DNA from: Woeseia sp.
GTDB lineage: Bacteria > Pseudomonadota > Gammaproteobacteria > Steroidobacterales > Woeseiaceae
Direction: 5' to 3'
Assembly (NCBI GenBank): GCA_021773015.1
Contig: JAJFKW010000001.1
Location: 1,781,305 to 1,845,304, forward strand
DNA: 64,000 nucleotides
Shown: positions 9,359 through 18,000 of the stretch, piece by piece
How the letters are laid out: the number at the start of each line of letters is the position of its first letter
Position numbering within the stretch: the first letter of the stretch is position 1
Position numbers and translations under genes: made by a program
The notes under the pieces: model-generated
What the model was told of the DNA's origin: nothing
Databases searched by the model: none
Seen by the model: only the letters and a program-made list of their open reading frames with translations

Positions 9359-9383
9359 ATCAGTTGCATTGTCGTCGATTCGC

Positions 9384-11660
9384 CTAAGGCACTAGACGAA
9401 AACGCGCCCAGAGTTCGGCTGATGATGCACCACCAATCCATACGTGAAATTCGCCCGGCTCAATCACAGATTGCATATCAACTCCGTAGAATGCCAGGTC
9501 CGTACTAGCAATCTGGAATTCAACTTCCTGGCTCTCGCCGGCCTGCAGGTGAAGACGTCGAAATCCCTTGAGTTGCCGAACTGGCCGCGTAACGTTAGCC
9601 ACCAAATCGCGAATATATAGTTGAACTACTTCGTCGGCATCGACATCGCCGACATTCTGCACGGTCACCGTCGCCGTCACGGACTCGCCTATCGCGAATT
9701 CGTCTCGACTTAAGTTTAAGCTCCGATAAACGAATTCGGCATACGACAGTCCGTATCCGAATTCGAATAGCGGTGTAAAACCGGCATCGAGGTGAAATGA
9801 AGTCATACCCAGCGATGTCTGTGCGGCGTTCGCGTCAATATCGTCCATATGAACGAAAGTATCTTGCGACGCTGGTCGGCCAGTATTTTTGTGCGCATAA
9901 TAAATCGGCACCTGACCGACGACGCGCGGAAATGTAACGGGTAGTTTTCCGGACGGCGACTCAACGCCAAAAAGCAGATCGGCAATAGCGAGCCCGCCCA
10001 TCGTCCCAGGATGCCAGGCAAACAAAATCGCATCTACATCGTCTATGATATTTGTAAGTGTCAACGGCCTGCCGGCCATAACAACGAGAATAATCGGCTT
10101 TCCAGAATCTCGCAGTGCTTTGATGAGTTCGGCCTGCTTGCCAGGGAGATCTATATTCGCGCGCGAATGCGCTTCGCCAGACAGTATCGACTCTTCGCCG
10201 CCGAAAAAAATTACCGCGTCAGATTCTTGAGCCGCTTCAACGGCCTGTGCAAATCCTTCGTCTGACTTACTTCGCGTTGTTTCCATAGCGCGTACGTAGT
10301 TAACGTGACCGCGTTCGCCCAACAATGACCTGATAGATTCAAGTGGTGTCCTACTATATTCGGGCACGCCGTCGAATACCCAAGTACCGAGTTGCTCGTA
10401 CGGTTCATCGGCCATAGGCCCGATAACCGCCAATGTCTTTGTAGCGAATTGACTCAACGGCAGAACACGGCTATCGTTTTTTAGCAGAACCACGCTCTGT
10501 AATGCGCTGCGCTTGGCAGCGGCCAAGTGTTCAGCATTGAGCGGCTTCGCATAAGCATTTGCTTCCGTGAATGCATTTTCGAACAAACCAAGTTGAAACT
10601 TCACACGCAATATATTCGCGACCATCGTGTCGATCATCGCAATCGAGAGCTCACCATCCTCGACCAGCGGTGCCAGGTGTTCCGCGAAGATCGTGCTTGC
10701 CATATCCATATCGACACCTGCCGAAGCGGCAGCCAGTCCGGCATGTCTGTCATCTTCAGTGTAACCATGATCCGAGAGCTGCCGGATGGAATCCCAGTCG
10801 CTAACAACGAAGCCCGTGAAACCCCATTCGTCTCGTAGAATTGTTTTTAGTAGAAACTTGTTGCCGGTTGACGGCACCCCATTGAGATCACTAAACGAAG
10901 TCATAAAACTCGCGACTCCGGCATTGGCAACAGCGTTGAATGGCGGCAGGTAGACATTACGCAACTCGATTTCCGGAATACTTGTGGTGTTATAGTCGCG
11001 CCCGCTTTCGCTGGCACCGTAGCCTGCAAAATGCTTTGCACATGCCGCGATAGAACCTAGAGCCGACAGGTCATCGCCTTGAAAACCGGCTACCATAGCT
11101 ATACCCAGCGCGCTCGCCAAAAACGGATCTTCACCAAGGCTCTCTGCAATTCGGCCCCACCGCGGGTCACGTGTCACATCAATCATCGGTGCAAACGTCC
11201 AGTTCACACCAGTAGCGGCCGCTTCCTCGGCGGCGATACGCGCGCTGGCTTCCACCAGTTCGGGATTCCAGGTTGCGGCCTGCCCTATTGGAATCGGAAA
11301 GACCGTCTTAAACCCATGAATTACGTCACGGCCAATGAGTAGCGGAATGCCAAGCCGACTTTCTTGTACCGCAATACGTTGCAACTCGTTGACCGTATCC
11401 ACGTCAACCTCATTGAGTAACGATCCGATATTTCCGTGCGCCAACGAACCGCGAAGCCAATCGGGTATTTCACCGTGCGCTGCATTGATCTGATTCGTTT
11501 GGCCAATTTTCTCTGCCAACGTCATCTCATTCATTAAGGCACGGACGCGTTCGTCAATCGATTGTGAATTGGCGCTCTCAAGTACGGTTGTGTTTTCGGA
11601 AGTCATACTAATTATCAGCAAAAGGAGGATATACGGCGCAGCTATATTTTTTGGCGACAA
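9384..11660 (-). CDS. Exported glycoside hydrolase family 3 beta-glucosidase (BglX-like)
   Basis: A 758-residue GH3 enzyme in BglX order: barrel about 35-370 (nucleophile D288 in VVSDWDS, KHFAGYGASE, RDPRWGR), alpha/beta sandwich about 395-610, and a fibronectin III-like domain about 665-755. The N-terminus has a hydrophobic stretch (PYILLLLIISM), so it is probably periplasmic. The start is unusual: a TTG at 11660 with no clear Shine-Dalgarno. The ATG at 11606 would remove the signal sequence. The frame is continuous with the ExoP_C-like gene before it, with one TAA and 18 bases between, so translational re-initiation is likely. It should release glucose from beta-gluco-oligosaccharides. Confidence 0.9.
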   Translation of the reverse strand: MSPKNIAAPYILLLLIISMTSENTTVLESANSQSIDERVRALMNEMTLAEKIGQTNQINAAHGEIPDWLRGSLAHGNIGSLLNEVDVDTVNELQRIAVQESRLGIPLLIGRDVIHGFKTVFPIPIGQAATWNPELVEASARIAAEEAAATGVNWTFAPMIDVTRDPRWGRIAESLGEDPFLASALGIAMVAGFQGDDLSALGSIAACAKHFAGYGASESGRDYNTTSIPEIELRNVYLPPFNAVANAGVASFMTSFSDLNGVPSTGNKFLLKTILRDEWGFTGFVVSDWDSIRQLSDHGYTEDDRHAGLAAASAGVDMDMASTIFAEHLAPLVEDGELSIAMIDTMVANILRVKFQLGLFENAFTEANAYAKPLNAEHLAAAKRSALQSVVLLKNDSRVLPLSQFATKTLAVIGPMADEPYEQLGTWVFDGVPEYSRTPLESIRSLLGERGHVNYVRAMETTRSKSDEGFAQAVEAAQESDAVIFFGGEESILSGEAHSRANIDLPGKQAELIKALRDSGKPIILVVMAGRPLTLTNIIDDVDAILFAWHPGTMGGLAIADLLFGVESPSGKLPVTFPRVVGQVPIYYAHKNTGRPASQDTFVHMDDIDANAAQTSLGMTSFHLDAGFTPLFEFGYGLSYAEFVYRSLNLSRDEFAIGESVTATVTVQNVGDVDADEVVQLYIRDLVANVTRPVRQLKGFRRLHLQAGESQEVEFQIASTDLAFYGVDMQSVIEPGEFHVWIGGASSAELWARFRLVP

Positions 11661-11678
11661 CGCGCTACAGAGACGACG

Positions 11679-12308
11679 TTATCGACACTTGATCGTTGCT
11701 GTTGGCCCGGCGCCACTAACGATACGAACGTCGGCGATCTCGACGGAAAGCTTGCTTCTGGTTATTAACAGGAACGGCGTATCGACGTGACCGACTTCTA
11801 GCCCGCCACCGACGAAGCACTGAAGATCAAAAGAAATACGAATCCACTCGTCGGCAGGCAGCGCCTTCAACAATTTGCCGACTTCCGCGCTCGCAGAGCA
11901 CGGAAACCCGCATCCCATTCGTAGGCTCACTGGCTTTTTTGGCACCTTGGACACCTTCATATGTACGACGAGCGCGGCGTCCGTTGCTAAGAAGTCAGAA
12001 AAATCCTGCGACTGTTCACTATTTAGATAAAGCTGGGCCTCGCCTTTGCCGTTCCAAGTCGCCGAAATCACGCCATCGTCGGTCTCAACAACATTGACAT
12101 AACCGGCCACCGACACTGCAGAGCCGGTGGTGACCGGCACACCCCAGTTTTTCTTATCGCCGACAAGTAGTTGATAAGGCTTTACGGCACTGCCATCGAA
12201 TATCTGCAAATCAGCATACGCATTCGCGGCACCAACGGTGCAAACAAAGATAGTCAAGAAAACTTGCAGTGTTCGCAACATAATTCGCGTCGGAAAACGA
12301 TTCGTCAT
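11679..12308 (-). CDS. Exported stand-alone ExoP_C-type carbohydrate-binding protein
   Basis: A 209-residue secreted protein with a signal peptide (cleavage after about ANAYA). The mature part looks like the galactose-binding-like beta-sandwich found at the C-terminus of the marine exo-glucanase ExoP: LRMGCGFPCS, then LKALPADEWIRISFDLQCF, then DTPFLLITRS. The same CxFPC signature occurs in three modules of the GH16 protein in this operon. The ATG at 12308 is preceded by AGGAA with good spacing and follows the receptor stop by 19 bases; the longer frame to 12509 overlaps the receptor. It probably binds glucan in the periplasm or at the surface. The GH3 gene that follows has no such domain of its own. 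Confidence 0.72.
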   Translation of the reverse strand: MTNRFPTRIMLRTLQVFLTIFVCTVGAANAYADLQIFDGSAVKPYQLLVGDKKNWGVPVTTGSAVSVAGYVNVVETDDGVISATWNGKGEAQLYLNSEQSQDFSDFLATDAALVVHMKVSKVPKKPVSLRMGCGFPCSASAEVGKLLKALPADEWIRISFDLQCFVGGGLEVGHVDTPFLLITRSKLSVEIADVRIVSGAGPTATIKCR

Positions 12309-12327
12309 ACTAAAAATTCCTGTCGAG

Positions 12328-14904
12328 CTACTGACCAAAATTATAGCTTGCACGAACCCCCCAGGTTCGGGGCGAATTCCAGGTAAACAAAGGCACCCCC
12401 GGACGGCTATCTGCGATCCAAAACGTCTGGAAACGCTCATCGGTTGCGTTGTAAGCGAAGCCCTCAACCATCCACTCCGCGTTTGGTGAGGTATAACGAA
12501 CAGAAACATCGAGCGTGCCTATCGCATCACGTCTATCGGAAAATGCATCGATCGCATCGAAGTTACCTTCAGTGAAATGCATCTCTTCTTCGAAATGGAG
12601 TTTTACATACGGTGTCAGCGTCGCGCCGTTGTTAAAGTCAATCGTGTGTTCATAGGCGATGGTCAGCGAAACAGGCGTCGCGAACGGCAGCTCATTACCA
12701 ACCGGCGTATTGATCCCGGTACCGTCGTCAGTTGGAATACAGGCAAACTGAGGGCCAGCATCGGCGCGTTGATCGCAGAAGAACGTTTCGCCAGCGTAGC
12801 CGTCCCATTCCGTAAACTCTGTATCGAGGAACCCAACGCCTCCAGTAATCTTGCCGTTATCCCAGGGCAAAATATTCCATTCCACTTCCATGCCCTTAAT
12901 TTCGGCACCGCCGGCGTTGTCCGTGATGAATGAACCGATTTCCTGCACAGGCAATAGTGGTGTGCCAGGAGGATCTTCTACAACACCAACTGTGCGAAAC
13001 GAGGACACCTGCTTATCCTTATAGTCTGTGAAAAACGCCGTGACGATAAGATTCATACGTCCATCCCACAACGAACCCTTGTAGCCGATTTCGAAATTGG
13101 TTACTTCTTCGGGTGCGAAATTGAAGAACTCTATGCGCCCACAGCGACACACATCGACGCCGTCACTCAACGACCCTGCTTTCGAACCCGTTGCGACGTA
13201 GGCATAAAGAAATGTGTCGCTACTCAAGTCGTAGTCAATTCCGACTCGCCAGGTGCCATCCGAGTATGTCTCGGAATTATCGTTGACGTCGAACAACTGA
13301 TAATTACCGAAACGATCAAATGCGCCGGCATTGGCAGGAATATCTGCACTCGTGAACTGTGGTAGCAAAAGCTCGTCGGTTTCAAACGGTGTTTGTGGAA
13401 ATCCGTCAAACGGAATTGCGCCGGCGCTGAAGCTACAACCGCCGCCGCCAAAGCAACCGAAGCTACGGCCACCAACGTCCTCTTTCGTGTCTTCGTAGTA
13501 CCGATAACCTAAGGTCAGGTGCCATTGATCGTTCATGTGCCAAGTTGCTTGCCCAAATACCGCCCTGGACTCGACCGTGCGTTCTGGCTGAATGAATGAG
13601 ATACCGCCCAACGCGCCCTGCGTGCAACAGAATGGTTGCTCAACATCGAAGATAATTGAATTATCTTCGTCCAACGCAAAAAACCCAAGTATCCAATTGA
13701 CGTTTCCGGTCAAACCTTGAAATTGCAACTCGTGCGAAGTCGATTCGTACTCTGACTCATCGGTCGAAAGAAACAGACTTTCCCACGGCTGATTGCGATT
13801 TAGCCAGCCTGTGTTCGGGCCAGGTAACGCGCGCCAACCCATGTCAGCATCCCACTGCTGAGATCGTTCTTGCACGGCGTAGCCGAAGTTGTAGACAACG
13901 TCGATATTTTCTGTGACGCCCCAGTTAACATGCGCGCGCACCGCGTCATTGGTCATATCCAGGAAGCCCGGAATATTTGGATCAATGTAGTCGATGCCGC
14001 CGCCATTGAATTGACAGGTATCGGGATTCGCTTCGCAATTTGGTGCTGTCGGCGACCCTGCATTGTTGTCTTCAGCTGTTTCTGCAGTGACGCGAAAACT
14101 CAGCGTATCCGTAGGCCACCACATGGCACTGATGCGAGCCGCCCAACGATCCGCATTGCCGTAGAATTCGGACTCGTCCAATGCCCGGTTGCGACGTTGA
14201 TCCATGTCCGGAATGCCGTCTGGCCCTTGATTACCGATGCCTTCAAGATCCTTCGTGCCCGAATCTTGATTTACATAGCTGTCACGTTGTTCCGTGAAGA
14301 AATTGGCACGCAATGCAAACTTGTCGCCGAGAGGAAGATTGAACGTTCCCAGAATATTTCGCTGATCGAATCGCCCGACTTCTGCACCAATGGTGCCGAA
14401 GATGCCATCCGTCGATGGCTTCGCGCTAATCACGTTGACGCTGCCTGCCGCGGAATTGCGGCCAAACAACGTGCCCTGCGGACCACGCATGACTTCCAGC
14501 CTTTCGAGATCGAACATCAAGGCTGTCGCGCCCTGCGGCCGGGGTGAGTAAACGCCATCGACATGAAAAGCCACACTGGGATCACCTATTTCCGTAAAGT
14601 TGTTGCTATTAATTCCGCGCATTGTCAGTTGTACGCCGCTATCTCCAGGAGAAAAAGAAACATCAAAATTCGGTACCAGGTCCGAGGCGTCGCGAATATC
14701 TCGCACACCATTCTTATCCAAATCATCCTGCGTGAAAGCCGATACCGCGATAGCCGTCGTCATCAGACTCGTTTCGACACGTGTCGCGGTCACGATGACT
14801 TCCTCAAGCACCTGATTGTCGTCGTCTTGGGCCTGGGCAATCGCCGAAACCGTCATACATGCAAGCAATGCGCTCAGCGCAAGCGTTGATTTTCGTCCGT
14901 ACAT
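12328..14904 (-). CDS. TonB-dependent outer-membrane receptor of the glucan locus
   Basis: An 858-residue receptor: signal peptide 1-24 (cleavage near AIAQA), TonB box EEVIVTATR, plug domain about 45-160 with the LEVMRGPQGTLFGRNS signature, then a 22-strand barrel ending in a C-terminal aromatic-rich strand (YNFGQ). I chose the ATG at 14904 because an exact GGAGGA lies before it; the longer frame to 15036 would lack a proper signal peptide. It lies between the GH16 and the ExoP_C-like genes, so it should import glucan oligosaccharides. No SusD-like gene is next to it, as is normal in gammaproteobacterial polysaccharide loci. Confidence 0.92.
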   Translation of the reverse strand: MYGRKSTLALSALLACMTVSAIAQAQDDDNQVLEEVIVTATRVETSLMTTAIAVSAFTQDDLDKNGVRDIRDASDLVPNFDVSFSPGDSGVQLTMRGINSNNFTEIGDPSVAFHVDGVYSPRPQGATALMFDLERLEVMRGPQGTLFGRNSAAGSVNVISAKPSTDGIFGTIGAEVGRFDQRNILGTFNLPLGDKFALRANFFTEQRDSYVNQDSGTKDLEGIGNQGPDGIPDMDQRRNRALDESEFYGNADRWAARISAMWWPTDTLSFRVTAETAEDNNAGSPTAPNCEANPDTCQFNGGGIDYIDPNIPGFLDMTNDAVRAHVNWGVTENIDVVYNFGYAVQERSQQWDADMGWRALPGPNTGWLNRNQPWESLFLSTDESEYESTSHELQFQGLTGNVNWILGFFALDEDNSIIFDVEQPFCCTQGALGGISFIQPERTVESRAVFGQATWHMNDQWHLTLGYRYYEDTKEDVGGRSFGCFGGGGCSFSAGAIPFDGFPQTPFETDELLLPQFTSADIPANAGAFDRFGNYQLFDVNDNSETYSDGTWRVGIDYDLSSDTFLYAYVATGSKAGSLSDGVDVCRCGRIEFFNFAPEEVTNFEIGYKGSLWDGRMNLIVTAFFTDYKDKQVSSFRTVGVVEDPPGTPLLPVQEIGSFITDNAGGAEIKGMEVEWNILPWDNGKITGGVGFLDTEFTEWDGYAGETFFCDQRADAGPQFACIPTDDGTGINTPVGNELPFATPVSLTIAYEHTIDFNNGATLTPYVKLHFEEEMHFTEGNFDAIDAFSDRRDAIGTLDVSVRYTSPNAEWMVEGFAYNATDERFQTFWIADSRPGVPLFTWNSPRTWGVRASYNFGQ

Positions 14905-15023
14905 TTTCAGTTCTCCTCCCGCCGCTACGCGTCGGTCACGCGCCGGGAAACTATTCAGAATTCTGTTCAGAACCATGTTCCGAATTTGCGGGCCAGCCTT
15001 CCTCTCCAGATAATGCTGCATGC

Positions 15024-18000
15024 CTAGGGCTCCCAATGAATGTTATCGAGTTGGAACACCACAGTTGCGCCAGCCTGTTGATCCGCGATATCCGGGAACA
15101 CCACCAAGCCCGTATTGACGGTCGTCAAATCCAACCCGGTTCCAACAAGTTGAGAAACTTCGATCGATACCGTTTCCCATACGCCGTTGCCAACTACACC
15201 AATCGGTTGATCGCCGCTGGTACATGGGAAACCGCAGTCTATTTTCATAATCATGCCGTTGGTGTTGGTGCCATAATCCGTCACGTTAATGTCGAACACG
15301 ACCGCGCCTCTGTCGAACGCGCTAACATTCGTCGGACCAGAACTTTGAATAAAGAAAAGTCCGAATTCGGGAGCGGCACCACCAATGGTTGCTTCAATCA
15401 CCTGGCCACGCGCCGGATCAGCCGCGGCGATGACCGCCCAATTTACGACGTTGCCTACGGTACCGTCAGTGATGCTTGCGAAGCCGGGGCTTTCGGTACC
15501 TGCCAAACCGATATCCCAGAGCGCATCGGGTGCGTCAACGAACACCGCCTGATTGGTCAAAACTTCGGGTTCCCAACGAACATCGTCGATCTGAAAGGTA
15601 ACCGACGCGCCGGCTTGTTGATCTGCAATATCTGGGAACACAACGATACCGGTATTGACTGTCGTCAGATCCAACCCGGTACCAACCAACTGTGCTACGG
15701 GAATCGAGACTGTTTCCCAAGCGCCGTCGCCGACCACTCCGATCGGGGTGTCCCCACTTGTGCATGGAAAACCGCAATCGATCTTCATGATCATGCCGTT
15801 CGTGTTAGTACCATAGTCCGTTACATTGATATCGAACACGACGGAACCACCGGCGAATGCGCTGAGGTCTGTTGGCCCTGAGCTCTGAATAAAGAAGAGT
15901 CCAAACTCGGGCGCGGCACCACCGATTGTTGCCTCCAGAACCTGGCCGCGATTCGTGTCGGCGGCGGCAACGACGGACCAATTGACCACGGCGCCGACAG
16001 TCCCATCGGTTATAGACGCAAAGCCAGGGCTTTCCGTGCCAGCAAGGCCGATATCCCATGCCGCGTCAGCGGCATCGTCGAATACTGCAAATGGCTGCGA
16101 GGCAGGTGGTGGCGGTCCTCCAGAACCTCCAAGGGCGATGTCCTCCCACAAATAAGTCTTGTCACCTGCCGTATTACCGTCGGTGCCAAAGTTAAAGAAG
16201 ATGACAACCTTCTGATAAACCGATGCAGGGTTGAACGCAGCGGTGCCCGGAGCCTCGTTAGTGAAATCGAAGGTTATGGTTTCCCAAGCGCCGGCCACCG
16301 TCGTCAACGTTTCCGTTTCGACACTCACGGTCGGGTCCGTAGCGTTCTCGATTTTTAGCCGGACTGGAATGCCCGCGTCGGGCGAGAATACTCTAGCCGT
16401 CATCGTTGTTTCCGTCGCTGTCAACGGGATCGGATTGATCAACCCATTGGTTGCCGCAACTACAGTACCGCCGAATGTTTCTGCACCTGGCGGTTTGTTG
16501 GTGCTCGCCACCATGTTCGTGCCGTCCATTGGATCAGCAACCAACGCGGTACCGACATTGCCAAAATCGGCAAGCTCATAGTCAATCGCATCGTCAAATG
16601 TGATCGGCAAATCAACCGCACCCGCTGGTGGTGGCGGCGGTGGTCCACCGCCGCCAAACACGACGTTATCCCACAGGAAGTTGGTATCCGTGCCAATCTG
16701 ACCGAAGTCAAAGAATATAATGGCGCGTCGATAATCGACCCCGGTATTGATTCCAACTGACGCGAAATCGGCCGTCAGGGTCTCCCATTGATTGGCAACA
16801 GTCGTCGTCACCATCACTTCGAATCCGACACTGTTGTCATCGTTTTCAACTCTAAACAATATCGGAATTCCCGCAGCAGGCGCGAACACGTCAAACGACA
16901 TTTCCGTTTCCGTTGCTGTAAACGGAATTGGTGCTGCGAAGCCCGCCGCAGTGCCTATGACGGTTCCTGCGAATGTTTCTGCGCCTGCACCTTTGGTCGT
17001 TGAGGCGACCATGTTTCCAGCATCGTTTGGATCGACAGCCAGTCCGCTGCCCGCGCCACCAAAGTCCACCAACGTATAGTCGACTCCAGGCTGATCAAAA
17101 GTTACCGGCAGGTTTATCTGCGCGAGTGGCGGTGCACTCGTTTCTGCTTCCCAGCGAACGTTGTCGATTCGGAAACGGATGCCGCCAGTTTGCGGTGCTG
17201 TGGGGAAAATATTAAACGGCGTATTGATGACCGTGAGATCGAGTCCTGTGGCGGTAAGCGTCGATACTGGTACGATAATCGTCTCCCAGACACCGTCGGC
17301 GACGACGCCGAGATTCTTGTCACCACTGGTACATGGAAAGAAACAATCGGCCTTGGTGGTCATGCCGGTCGTGTTAGTACCGTAGTCGTCAACGATCATT
17401 TCGAATACCAGCGCGCCAGCACTGTACGCACTCATATCCACGCCGGTGGTCGACTGAATGAACAAAACCCCGAATTCGCTGCTGTCATTGAACGTTACGT
17501 CTATAACCTGACCTCTACCCGGGTCCGCGTCATCGACGATAGCCCAGTTCGCTTTGTTGGCAGGATCTGTTCCGTCGGTGTAATTTGCAAAACCGGAACC
17601 GGAATCTGCGCCGGCGATGCCGGTATCCCAAATGGGATTAATTGCATCGTCGAATATGATGAAGTCTGGAATGCCTTTAGTTCGCGGTGACGCGCTACAA
17701 GCGCCGACTACATAACAGGCATTGGTTACACGAACATTGTCGAGGTAAACATCTGCGTCACCATTGGCTACTTCAAATACAAACGGATTCACGACATTTG
17801 CTAAATCGACGCCGGCTCCGCCACAGCAATCAACGAAGCCTGGGTTCGCCAGCAAGTCATCGAACTTGATCGAGTAGGTTTTCCAACCGCCAACCAAAAT
17901 ATCGGCTTCTGGAATGGCCACCTCGCCAAGGTTTGGAAATCCGCTATCCAGTTTGACCAGCAGCGCCGTGCCCGGGGTCATAGAATTGACTTGCATATCA

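Noticed and set aside
11622-11628. Perfect AAGGAGG on the plus strand
   Set aside because: No open frame of useful length follows on that strand, and it lies inside the GH3 signal-peptide region; chance match.
12308-12509. Longer N-terminus of the ExoP_C-like protein
   Set aside because: The extension lies inside the receptor gene, and the ATG at 12308 has both a ribosome site and a signal peptide directly after it.
13870-14547. 225-codon plus-strand open frame
   Set aside because: Antisense to the plug and barrel of the TonB receptor; no protein features.
12328-14904. SusC/SusD-type uptake system
   Set aside because: No SusD-like lipoprotein gene is near any of the three receptors; the locus is of the proteobacterial TonB type.
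14859-15881. 340-codon open frame on the plus strand opposite the GH16 3' end and the receptor start
   Set aside because: It is antisense to two clear genes, crosses both, has no ribosome site or recognisable domain, and stays open because of the biased codons of the repeat modules.
15027-16091. 540-bp direct repeat as possible mobile element or CRISPR-like array
   Set aside because: The repeat is exactly in frame, has a 180-codon period and encodes complete protein modules. No terminal inverted repeats, spacers or transposase.
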